64,000 nt of DNA from Aquitalea pelogenes (GTDB lineage: Bacteria; Pseudomonadota; Gammaproteobacteria; Burkholderiales; Chromobacteriaceae): positions 124,001-188,000 of the forward strand of contig NZ_LNQV01000001.1 in the NCBI RefSeq assembly GCF_001515305.1, given 5' to 3'. Shown piece after piece: positions 55,549 to 64,000 of this stretch. The position numbers were made by a program, and so were the translations under genes. How positions within the stretch are numbered: position 1 is the stretch's first letter; every line of letters starts with the position of its first letter. A model generated the notes under the pieces. The model saw nothing but the letters and a program-made list of their open reading frames with translations. It was not told the DNA's origin and made no database searches.

Positions 55549-56994
55549 ATGTCTGATTCGTTAAAAGATATCCCGGTCAAAGTAGAACACACCCCCCCCT
55601 CTCCCAAACCCGGTTCCGAAACCGTGTCCTTGTACGAGGCACAGAAGAAGATCTACCCGCGCAGCGTCAAGGGCATCTTCAATAACTGGCGTATTCTGTT
55701 TGTCCTGGGTACTCAGCTGGTTTTCCTGGGCTTGCCCTGGCTGACCTGGAACGGCCGGCAAGCGGTGTTTTTCGACATGGTCAACCGCAAGTTCTTCATT
55801 TTCGGGCTGACCATCTGGCCGCAGGACTTTGTCTATCTGGCGGCACTGCTGATGAGCTGCGCATTCGGCCTGTTTGTGTGGACCACCATTGCCGGACGCC
55901 TGTGGTGTGGTTATGCCTGTCCGCAAACGGTCTACACCGAAGTCATGCTGTGGATCGAACAGCTGGTGGAAGGCGACCGAAACAAGCGCATCAAGCTGGA
56001 CAAGGAGCCGATGAGCTTGCGCAAAGCCCGGCTGAAACTGACCAAGCATGGCCTGATGATTTTGTTCTGTCTGTGGACGGGTTTCTCACTGGTCGGCTAT
56101 TTCACGCCGATCCGGGATCTGGTCAAGGCGATGCCGACTTTCGACTACGGTCCGTGGGAAAGCTTCTGGATTTTCTTCTACGCCGGTTTTACCTACCTGC
56201 TGGCTGGCTTCATGCGCGAACAGGTATGCAAATACATGTGCCCGTATGCCCGCTTCCAGAGCGTGATGTTTGATGCAGACACCCTGATCATTTCTTACGA
56301 TGAAGCACGTGGCGAACCGCGCGGCGCACGCAAGAAAGGCGTGGATTTCAAGGAACAGGGCCTGGGTTCCTGCGTCAACTGTGGCATCTGTGTACAGGTT
56401 TGCCCGGTAGGCATTGATATCCGTAACGGCCTGCAATACGAATGCATCGGCTGTGCCGCCTGTATCGACGCCTGTGACGAAGTGATGGACAAGGTGGGAT
56501 ACCCGCGTGGGCTGATCCGCTACACCACGGAAAACGCGCTGGAAGGCAAGTATCCGGAAAGCGAAATCATCAAGCACCTGCGCCGCCCGCGGGTGATCAT
56601 GTATACCGTGGTGCTGCTGATTGTACTGGGTGCCGCACTGGGTTCGCTGGCGATGCGCAAGCCGTTCAAGGTGGACATCCTGCGTGATCGCGCCTCGCTG
56701 GTGAAGGAAACTGACGCAGGCATGCTGGAAAATGCCTACACCATCAAGATCATCAACACCACAGAACGCGATCAGGAGTTTAAAATCTCGGTGGACGGCA
56801 TGCCTGATCTGAAACTGGAAACAGACAGCAAGCAGATCAAGGTCAAGGCAACCGAAACCGAAAGCTTTGGCGTGCGCGTTCAAGCCGACCCGCAAGTAGC
56901 CACCAAGGGCAGTCACGAGATCCACTTCAAGGTGGAAACCGTCAGCACCCCGGTACTGCATGTGGAAGAAAAATCCAGCTTCATCGGAGAGTAA
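55549..56994 (+). CDS. ccoG: Cytochrome oxidase accessory protein CcoG (FixG)
   Basis: CcoG is an inner-membrane ferredoxin-like protein needed for cbb3 assembly, reported to reduce copper for the oxidase. The 481-residue protein starts at MSDSLKDIPV with CAGGAAAA upstream. It has a membrane-bound N-terminal region, CGYACPQTVYTE, then two 4Fe-4S motifs in SCVNCGICVQVCPVG and CIGCAACIDACDEV, and a C-terminal periplasmic Ig-like domain. It is followed by ccoH after three bases. Confidence 0.95.
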   Translation: MSDSLKDIPVKVEHTPPSPKPGSETVSLYEAQKKIYPRSVKGIFNNWRILFVLGTQLVFLGLPWLTWNGRQAVFFDMVNRKFFIFGLTIWPQDFVYLAALLMSCAFGLFVWTTIAGRLWCGYACPQTVYTEVMLWIEQLVEGDRNKRIKLDKEPMSLRKARLKLTKHGLMILFCLWTGFSLVGYFTPIRDLVKAMPTFDYGPWESFWIFFYAGFTYLLAGFMREQVCKYMCPYARFQSVMFDADTLIISYDEARGEPRGARKKGVDFKEQGLGSCVNCGICVQVCPVGIDIRNGLQYECIGCAACIDACDEVMDKVGYPRGLIRYTTENALEGKYPESEIIKHLRRPRVIMYTVVLLIVLGAALGSLAMRKPFKVDILRDRASLVKETDAGMLENAYTIKIINTTERDQEFKISVDGMPDLKLETDSKQIKVKATETESFGVRVQADPQVATKGSHEIHFKVETVSTPVLHVEEKSSFIGE

Positions 56995-56997
56995 GTC

Positions 56998-57525
56998 ATG
57001 CAACTGGACACCCCCGTATCCCGCCCCTGGTATAAAGAACCCTGGGTGTGGTTTCTGATCAGCTTTCCGCTCGCCGCAGTCATCGTGGGCAGCTGCTACA
57101 TCACCACCGCGCTGAAGACCGATGATGGCCTGGTAACGGACGACTATTACAACAAGGGCAAGGCCATCAATATGGAATTGCGCCGCAACACTGCGGCAGC
57201 TGCCCTGGGCATTACCGCCCAGGTCATGCTGAGCAGCGATGGTCATACCGTCACGGTCAACACCACCAGCAAGCAGCCTTTGCCGGACACGCTGAGCCTG
57301 AAGCTGGTACATCCGGCACAGGACGACTATGACGTGACGGCCGACCTGCGCAAGCTGGCGGCCAATCAGTACAGCGGCAACTTCAACAAGGAACTGGTGA
57401 AGGCCAACCACTGGTATGTGCAGCTGGAAGACAAAGGCAACCAGTGGCGCGTGCAGGGTGAATGGAAGCCGGAACAAGGCCCGGTGATCATGCTGGGCCA
57501 ACCCAAGCTGGAGGCTGTGGACTGA
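56998..57525 (+). CDS. ccoH: Cytochrome oxidase accessory protein CcoH (FixH)
   Basis: The 175-residue FixH-family protein has one N-terminal membrane helix (WVWFLISFPLAAVIVGSCYI) and a periplasmic domain. Members support cbb3 maturation alongside CcoG. The conserved DDYYNKGKAINMELRRNTAAAALG directly follows the helix. Its stop overlaps the next start by one base (TGATG). The usual ccoI and ccoS do not follow. Confidence 0.9.
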   Translation: MQLDTPVSRPWYKEPWVWFLISFPLAAVIVGSCYITTALKTDDGLVTDDYYNKGKAINMELRRNTAAAALGITAQVMLSSDGHTVTVNTTSKQPLPDTLSLKLVHPAQDDYDVTADLRKLAANQYSGNFNKELVKANHWYVQLEDKGNQWRVQGEWKPEQGPVIMLGQPKLEAVD

Positions 57526-57926
57526 TGCACCTGCACCTGCGTAGCACTGCCCTTCTTGCACTGGCACTCGGCCTGACAGGCTGTGCCAGCCAGGCGTATC
57601 AGCCACAGTACCTGAACGGCAAGGTGGCGCTGGCCACTGCAGCCAACCTGCCGCTGGCCACCACGCTGGTACGGGTTCGCCTGCTGGATGATGGCAAACA
57701 GGCTGACGCACCGGCGCGCCTGCTGGCCGAACAGACTCTGGAAAAACCCAAAGCCTTCCCGGTGAGCTATTCGCTGTGCTACGACAAGCAGGCCATTCAG
57801 GCCAGCGGCAGCTACAGCGTGCAGGCCCAGGTGTATGTGGATGGTGAACTGCGCCTGCAGAACACCAGCCGTATCAATGCCTTCGGCACGGAAGCGGCCG
57901 TGATTCCGGTCGAGCTGATCAAGTAA
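57525..57926 (+). CDS. YbaY-family lipoprotein
   Basis: The 133-residue protein has a signal peptide with the lipobox LTGC, giving lipidated Cys at residue 20, and a YbaY/META-like beta domain: VALATAANLPLATTLVRVRLLDD, then PVSYSLCYDKQAI and SVQAQVYVDG. It is translationally coupled to ccoH, where cbb3 operons usually carry ccoI and ccoS. Its role is unknown; outer-membrane or periplasmic location is inferred. Confidence 0.8.
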   Translation: MHLHLRSTALLALALGLTGCASQAYQPQYLNGKVALATAANLPLATTLVRVRLLDDGKQADAPARLLAEQTLEKPKAFPVSYSLCYDKQAIQASGSYSVQAQVYVDGELRLQNTSRINAFGTEAAVIPVELIK

Positions 57927-57944
57927 GACAGCCCGCCGTAACAC

Positions 57945-57974
57945 AAAAAAAATGCTGCCCGATGGCAGCCATTT
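57945..57974. terminator. Bidirectional terminator between the cco operon and tnaA
   Basis: AATGCTGCC and GGCAGCCATT pair with one bulged C around CGAT. T8 lies on the tnaA side and TTTTC on the cco side. Confidence 0.82.
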
Positions 57975-57989
57975 TCATTGCAACAAGCC

Positions 57990-59381
57990 TCAGGCCAAAG
58001 GCTTGAGACGGGCGGTGAAGTGCCGCAGGATGGGCGGCTCGTATTCAAAGCCAAGGCCGGTGATACTGGCAGCCCGCGCCTTCACTTCGATCAGGCAATC
58101 GGCAATGTAGTCCATGTGGTCGTTGGTATAGACCCGGCGCGGAATGGTCAGCCGCAGCAACTCCAGCGGCGACGGTTCCTGTTCGCCGGTCTGCGGGTTA
58201 CGCCCCAGCAGCAGGGAGCCGATTTCCACGCCGCGCACCCCGCCCTCCAGATAGAGCGCGCAAGCCAGCGCATGCGCAGGGAACTGCTCGGCAGGAATAT
58301 GGGGCAACAGGCGCTTGGCATCGACAAACACGGCATGTCCACCCGTCGGATACTGGATGGGAACGCCACCGGCTCGCAAACGCTCGCCCAGATATTCCAC
58401 CTGGCTGATACGGTAGGTCAGATAGGCCGGATCCAGCCCTTCTTTCAGGCCGATGGCCAGGGCCTCCATATCGCGCCCGGCCAGGCCGCCATAGGTCACA
58501 AAGCCTTCCATCGGCACACAACGTACCTGCACCGCACGGAAAAGATCGACATCCTCCTTGAAGCAGCACAGGCCACCAATATTCACCAGGCCGTCCTTCT
58601 TGGCCGACATGGTCAGCATGTCGCCATGACTGAACATTTCCAGCACGATTTCTTCAATGCTGTGTTTGGCGTAATCCGGGTCGCGCTGCTGGATGAACCA
58701 GGCATTTTCGGCAAAGCGGGCAGCATCGATGATCACCGGAATACCATGCTGACGTGCCAGCTGGCTGGCAGCACGGATATTGGGCAGGGACACCGGCTGT
58801 CCGCCTGCGCTGTTGCAGGTGATGGTGATGATGAGACCAGCCACGTTCTGGGCACCAGCACTGGCAATCACATCAGCCAGCCGCTCCAGATCGAAATCAC
58901 CCTTCCAGTCATAAGCCGCCTCGGTATCCAGCGCCTTGGGCGTCAGCACATTGATGGCACGTGCACCGGCGATCTCGACGTGTGCCTTGGTGGTGTCGAA
59001 GTGATAGTTGGAGATAAATACCGGCTGATCGCCACGGCAGCGTTTCACCAGCTCCGGAAACAGGATTTGCTCTGCACCACGCCCCTGATGGGTGGGAATC
59101 GTGTGTTCGTAGGCAAACAGCTGCTTGACCGTATCCGCCAGATGAAAATAGTTGCGGCTACCGGCATAGGCTTCGTCACCCATCATCAGGCCGGCCCACT
59201 GGCGGTCGGACATGGCGCCGGTGCCACTGTCGGTCAGCAGGTCGATGTAGACATCCTCACCACGCAGCAAGAAGGGGTTCCAGCCCGCTTCTGCCAGCGC
59301 CTGCTGGCGGTATTCCGGGGTGGTTTGCTTGATGGGTTCCACCATTTTGATGCGGAACGGTTCAGGAATGCGTCGTGCCAT
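57990..59381 (-). CDS. tnaA: Tryptophanase
   Basis: TnaA cleaves tryptophan to indole, pyruvate and ammonia with PLP. The 463-residue protein starts at [16 protein letters not shown] with GGGAG upstream. The PLP lysine is in [16 protein letters not shown]. It is tryptophanase rather than tyrosine phenol-lyase: the terminal RHFTARL carries the His found in TnaA (Phe in the lyase), and [10 protein letters not shown] replaces the Arg used by the lyase to bind phenols. It follows a tnaC leader peptide, so it is probably induced by tryptophan. Confidence 0.93.
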   Translation of the reverse strand: MARRIPEPFRIKMVEPIKQTTPEYRQQALAEAGWNPFLLRGEDVYIDLLTDSGTGAMSDRQWAGLMMGDEAYAGSRNYFHLADTVKQLFAYEHTIPTHQGRGAEQILFPELVKRCRGDQPVFISNYHFDTTKAHVEIAGARAINVLTPKALDTEAAYDWKGDFDLERLADVIASAGAQNVAGLIITITCNSAGGQPVSLPNIRAASQLARQHGIPVIIDAARFAENAWFIQQRDPDYAKHSIEEIVLEMFSHGDMLTMSAKKDGLVNIGGLCCFKEDVDLFRAVQVRCVPMEGFVTYGGLAGRDMEALAIGLKEGLDPAYLTYRISQVEYLGERLRAGGVPIQYPTGGHAVFVDAKRLLPHIPAEQFPAHALACALYLEGGVRGVEIGSLLLGRNPQTGEQEPSPLELLRLTIPRRVYTNDHMDYIADCLIEVKARAASITGLGFEYEPPILRHFTARLKPLA

Positions 59382-59532
59382 GCGTAATACTCCCTTTGCT
59401 CTGGCCAGCGGGCAGGCGTGCAGCAGCCGTCGCAGGCGCAAACCAGCCAGGCGCGACAAAGCCAGAGATGTGATTCAGATAGAAAAAAATGAATGCAGCA
59501 GAATGCAGCCGGGAACCGGCTAGCAGGGGAGA
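59382..59532 (-). promoter_or_regulatory. tnaC-tnaA spacer, probable Rho-dependent attenuator
   Basis: The 151 bases between tnaC and tnaA are C-rich on the minus strand, as Rho loading would need. A hairpin AGCCGG-TTC-CCGGCT (59507-59521) lies just past the tnaC stop, with a T7 run 17 bases further on. In E. coli, the stalled tnaC ribosome blocks Rho in this spacer. Confidence 0.55.
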
Positions 59533-59640
59533 TCAGCGACGGGGAAAGTCGTAGGCCAGCACGATGTCGAGGGTAAACCAGTTTTTGGGCAGGCTACCAT
59601 GGTTGGCAGCCGTCCGGGTCAAGCTTGCCAACGTGTTCAT
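59533..59640 (-). CDS. tnaC: Tryptophanase leader peptide TnaC
   Basis: This 35-codon frame starts at an ATG with AAGG eight bases upstream and ends in TGA, the RF2 stop used by known tnaC genes. Its C-terminal part, KNWFTLDIVLAYDFPRR, contains Trp21, Asp25 and Pro33. In E. coli TnaC the critical residues Trp12, Asp16 and Pro24 have the same spacing (4 and 12). Two basic residues after the Pro resemble, as I recall, the Proteus leader. The nascent chain should stall at the stop codon when free tryptophan is high and allow tnaA transcription. Confidence 0.9.
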   Translation of the reverse strand: MNTLASLTRTAANHGSLPKNWFTLDIVLAYDFPRR

Positions 59641-60152
59641 GTGAAACACCTTAGTAAAAATCATTGCCGGATGGCGCGGCCAGATTACCTCTTGGCAGTT
59701 TTCATCGCAAGAAAATTGTCAACCATCCATCCAGACAGTCAATCCAGTGTGACCGTGATGCCACGCCAACACAGCACCACCCTCTCCCGGCACAGCTCTC
59801 CATATCCTTGTGTCAGCACCATCAGTACAGCTCTGCCTTTAGTCTGTCAGCCCCGGCTCCACCATGCGCAAGGCTGAGTGTTTTGCGCGACTTACCACAG
59901 CCCGGCGGTGGAAACCATCGTCTTCAAACCAACAAACAACTGGAAAATTCCCTTTCCATTGAAATACTTGCCGCATGTCAAACCATGAATATCAATTTTC
60001 TCTTATACTGCACAACATGCTAAATATTCAGCACAAACACTCCACAGAGAGTGATTAAGTCGCTACTATCGCCGCCTGCTTGAAATTGCAAGCAATAAAA
60101 TATCACAACAAGCCATCGACAGATGGCATCCCAAGCTGCACAAGGAATGTCT
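59641..60152. other. Intergenic region between tnaC and the peptide transporter
   Basis: These 512 bases separate divergent units and hold no convincing gene. A TTGACA (complement of 59717-59722) lies about 77 bases before tnaC, but no good -10 follows. A GCTTG-N6-CAAGC repeat at 60078-60093 precedes the transporter. I could not place a CRP site with confidence. Confidence 0.45.
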
Positions 60153-61529
<1,377 letters not shown>

Positions 61530-61550
61530 GCCAGCGCACCCTGCCAGACT

Positions 61551-61576
61551 CAAGCGCCGCCCAAGGGCGCGTTTTG
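61551..61576 (+). terminator. Probable terminator of the peptide transporter
   Basis: GCGCC pairs with GGCGC across a short loop, followed by GTTTT. The stem is short and the T run modest. Confidence 0.5.
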
Positions 61577-61681
61577 CATGGGGCCTGGCGGGTGCTTAAG
61601 ACTAAAACAAGGCTGGCATGGTAAGCTGTGCGGGTTTTTTTCGACTTTGCCCAGCCGCCCAAAGCGTGCTCACCGGACTTC

Positions 61682-63154
61682 ATGAAACCGTCCTCCCACA
61701 CACAATGGCAACGCCTTGCCGTTTATGTTCTGGCCGCTTTGCTGCTGATTCGTCTGCTGGCAATGTGGGCCATTCCGCTGACCGACACCACCGAAGCCCG
61801 CTATGCGGAAATTGCCCGCAAGATGCTGGAAACCGGCAACTGGGTCACCTTGTGGCACGACTATGGCATTCCATTCTGGGCCAAGCCGCCGCTGTCCACC
61901 TGGACTTCCGCCGCCAGCATGGGCCTGTTCGGTGTCAATCCGCTGGCGGCCCGACTGCCCGCCTTGCTGCTGTCCATCGCAGTGCTGTGGCTGGTGGCCG
62001 ATGCCGCCCGGCAACGGCTGGGACGTGAAGCCGGGCTGGCTGCAGCACTGATTCTGGCTGGCAGCCTGCTGTTTTTCGCAGCAGCCGGCACGGTGATGAC
62101 CGACCCGTCGCTGATGTTCTGCGTCACCTTGTCCCAGTTGTCGTTCTGGCATGCCATGCAGGCACGCGGCACTCGCTGGGGCTACCTGTTTTTTGCCGGG
62201 CTGGGGCTTGGCCTGCTGGCCAAGGGGCCGCTGGCCATCGTACTGGTTGGCATGCCGATTTTCTTCTGGGTATTGCTGCGCAATGGCTGGAAAGCCATGT
62301 GGCAACGCCTGCCATGGATCAGCGGCAGCCTGCTGATGCTGGCCATCGCCCTGCCCTGGTATCTGCTGGCGGAATACCGTACGCCAGGCTTCCTCAATTA
62401 CTTCATCATGGGCGAGCATGTCAGCCGCTTCCTCGACCCGGGCTGGAAGGGTGACAAATACGGCTATGCCCATGCCACCCCGCGCGGCATGATCTGGCTG
62501 TACTGGCTGGGGGCGATTTTCCCCTGGTCGCTCGCCATGCTGGTCTGGCTGGGTCGTCATGGCAAAAACATGCTGAAGCGCACTGCCGACACCGATGGCT
62601 GGCGCTTGTATGTCTTGCTGTGGAGCCTGATGACGCTGCTGTTCTTCACCATTTCCGGCAATATCATCTTCCCTTATCCGCTGCCCATGCTGCCGGGTTG
62701 TGCCTTGCTGTTTGCCACCCTGTGGCAAGGCTGCCGCCAGCCGCAGCAAGGCAGCAGCCTGCCCTGGCTTGCCATGGTGTCCGGCGTATTGTTGCTGCTA
62801 GCCGTTGCACTGCAATGGACGCAGGGGCAGCGTTACTTCCGCACGCAACAGCTGGTGATTGCTGCCTGGCAACAACAGCAACCGGCAACGGGCAGCACGC
62901 TGGTTTTCTGGGACAGCCGCCGCGAGTTCTCCGCCGAGTTCTATAGCCAAGGCAAGGTCAAGACCACGCAACAGCCGCAGGTACTGCGCCAGTTGCTGGC
63001 AGAAGGTCACAGCCATTTCATTGTTACCGAGCAGCGCGACCTGCCCAGCCTGCCTGCCGATATCAAGCAGCGTTTCAAGCCGGTTGCCAGCTTTACGGTG
63101 ATGAAGGACCAGATGCTGCTGCTGCGCGAACAAGCCAGCGGATCAACGCCATGA
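61682..63154 (+). CDS. ArnT-like membrane glycosyltransferase (GT39/GT83)
   Basis: The 490-residue protein is a polytopic lipid-linked sugar transferase. The first periplasmic loop carries the catalytic acid motif DTTEARYAEIARKMLETGNW (about residue 33), followed by WLTL-like WHDYGIPFWAKPPLSTW, features shared by ArnT, which adds aminoarabinose to lipid A, and related protein mannosyltransferases. A soluble C-terminal domain follows the helices. It overlaps a GT2 gene context (next start 18 bases later), so the GT2 probably makes the undecaprenyl-phosphate sugar that this protein uses. The acceptor is not known. Confidence 0.85.
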   Translation: MKPSSHTQWQRLAVYVLAALLLIRLLAMWAIPLTDTTEARYAEIARKMLETGNWVTLWHDYGIPFWAKPPLSTWTSAASMGLFGVNPLAARLPALLLSIAVLWLVADAARQRLGREAGLAAALILAGSLLFFAAAGTVMTDPSLMFCVTLSQLSFWHAMQARGTRWGYLFFAGLGLGLLAKGPLAIVLVGMPIFFWVLLRNGWKAMWQRLPWISGSLLMLAIALPWYLLAEYRTPGFLNYFIMGEHVSRFLDPGWKGDKYGYAHATPRGMIWLYWLGAIFPWSLAMLVWLGRHGKNMLKRTADTDGWRLYVLLWSLMTLLFFTISGNIIFPYPLPMLPGCALLFATLWQGCRQPQQGSSLPWLAMVSGVLLLLAVALQWTQGQRYFRTQQLVIAAWQQQQPATGSTLVFWDSRREFSAEFYSQGKVKTTQQPQVLRQLLAEGHSHFIVTEQRDLPSLPADIKQRFKPVASFTVMKDQMLLLREQASGSTP

Positions 63155-63171
63155 ATAACAAGGAGACGCCG

Positions 63172-64000
63172 ATGACCACTACGCCACCTAGCGCCTTCGT
63201 CCCACCGTTCCTCTTGCAACAACGGGCGGCTGCACGACCGGCCGACCCGCTGGTCAGCTGCATCTTGCCGGCCTACAACGAGAGCGAAAACATCGTCCCC
63301 ATGCTGCAAACCCTGCATGGCTTGCTGACCGAAGCAGGGTTTCGCCACGAGCTGATCGTGGTGGATGACGGCAGCCGCGACAATACGGTGGAACAGGTCA
63401 TGAGCCAGATCGACCATCTGCCGGTGACGCTGATCCAGCTGTCGCGCAATTTTGGCAAGGAACTGGCACTGACTGCCGGCATCGACCACGCCCACGGCGA
63501 TGTGGCCGTGCTGATCGATAGCGACTTCCAGCATCCGCCGGCCATGGTGCCGGAATTCCTGCGCCAGTGGCGTGCCGGCTACGACATGGTGTACAGCGTG
63601 CGCTCCAGTCGTGACACGGAAACCCTGGGCAAACGCCTGTTCACCCGCGTGTTCTATACCCTGCTCAACAGCGGTGCACGCCACAAGATTCCGGAAAACA
63701 CCCAGGACTTCCGCGTGATGGACCGCTGTGTGCTGGATGCGCTGCGCCAGATGCCGGAACGCAACCGCTTCATGAAAGGCCTGTACAACTGGGTGGGCTT
63801 TACCCAGCTGCCGGTGGAAACCCATACCGAAGAGCGCCGGGCGGGCAAAAGCAGCTTCAACTTCTTCAGCCTGCTGAACCTGGGGCTGACCGGCCTCACC
63901 GCGTTTTCCAATGTGCCCCTGCGCATGTGGACGCTGATTGGCAGCGCCATTTCGCTGGCGTCCATCCTGTATGCTTCTTGGGAGCTGCTGCACACCCTGC
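63172..64000 (+). CDS. Glycosyltransferase family 2, GtrB/ArnC-like (partial)
   Basis: The gene runs off the right edge; 276 residues are visible. It starts at the ATG of MTTTPPSAF, with AAGGAG six bases upstream. The GT2 domain has VSCILPAYNESENI (residue 27 onward), VVDDGSRDNT and LIDSDFQHPP (metal-binding DxD-like), and the QDFRVMDRCVLDAL region and RRAGKSSFNF typical of dolichol- or undecaprenyl-phosphate sugar synthases; a membrane helix begins near residue 245. It likely transfers a sugar to undecaprenyl phosphate for the ArnT-like enzyme just upstream. Confidence 0.9.
   Translation, partial: MTTTPPSAFVPPFLLQQRAAARPADPLVSCILPAYNESENIVPMLQTLHGLLTEAGFRHELIVVDDGSRDNTVEQVMSQIDHLPVTLIQLSRNFGKELALTAGIDHAHGDVAVLIDSDFQHPPAMVPEFLRQWRAGYDMVYSVRSSRDTETLGKRLFTRVFYTLLNSGARHKIPENTQDFRVMDRCVLDALRQMPERNRFMKGLYNWVGFTQLPVETHTEERRAGKSSFNFFSLLNLGLTGLTAFSNVPLRMWTLIGSAISLASILYASWELLHTL

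Noticed and set aside
57990-59381. Tyrosine phenol-lyase
   Set aside because: The C-terminal RHFTA carries the tryptophanase His, the lyase's phenol-binding Arg is replaced by Ile, and a tnaC leader precedes it.

Overview
The window reads as chromosomal DNA from a Gram-negative betaproteobacterium of the order Neisseriales, most like the Chromobacteriaceae (Chromobacterium, Aquitalea, Vogesella and relatives). This placement is inferred from moderately high GC, a gram-negative trimeric-type porin ending in Phe, a cbb3 oxidase operon, tryptophanase, and the general style of the proteins. No rRNA or other taxonomic marker is present. No prophage, insertion sequence or CRISPR array was seen; almost everything is core or near-core.

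Layout. 0.7-4.3 kb: a YfcF-type glutathione S-transferase, ilvD, and divergent lgt. 4.4-10.1 kb: a PhnDCE-type ABC importer whose binding protein resembles the putative selenate clade, then a polar amino-acid ABC system (binding protein, two permeases, no ATPase). 10.3-14.6 kb: a metallo-beta-lactamase-fold phosphodiesterase-like protein, an orphan family-3 binding protein, and copA-copZ behind a CsoR-like operator. 14.7-22.2 kb, minus strand: corA, ppx, phoU, rpiA, ispF, ispD, dnaQ, rnhA, yafS. 22.2-27.6 kb: gloB, mltD, dtd, yaaA, ldhA; the dnaQ-rnhA-yafS-gloB-mltD block matches the neighbourhood known from Escherichia coli. 27.7-32.9 kb: initiator tRNA, a probable independent small RNA, a VC0807-type membrane protein, a 61-residue protein, metG, mdfA. 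33.1-37.3 kb: mrp/apbC, murI, a barnase-barstar pair, an aminotransferase, tRNA-Ser(CGA). 38-41 kb: a porin behind twin operators and the adaptive-response pair ada-alkB behind an Ada box. 41-52 kb: a ketosynthase-ACP pair, an EAL/HDOD protein, aroC, a 2OG-Fe(II) oxygenase, an alpha/beta hydrolase, pepN, an M61 peptidase. 52-58 kb: ccoNOQP, ccoG, ccoH and a YbaY-like lipoprotein, driven from a textbook class-II FNR promoter. 58-64 kb: tryptophanase with a tnaC leader peptide, a POT peptide transporter, and two glycosyltransferases cut off by the window edge.

The most rewarding observations are regulatory: a 35-codon tnaC leader with the Trp, Asp and Pro residues at the spacing used for ribosome stalling; two identical-arm operators upstream of the porin; an unassigned plus-strand RNA with its own terminator; and well-positioned CsoR-like, FNR and Ada sites. 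Five conserved genes (a permease, ispD, mrp, an aminotransferase and the porin) each carry one single-base frameshift; since ispD is normally essential, these look like sequence or assembly errors rather than true pseudogenes.
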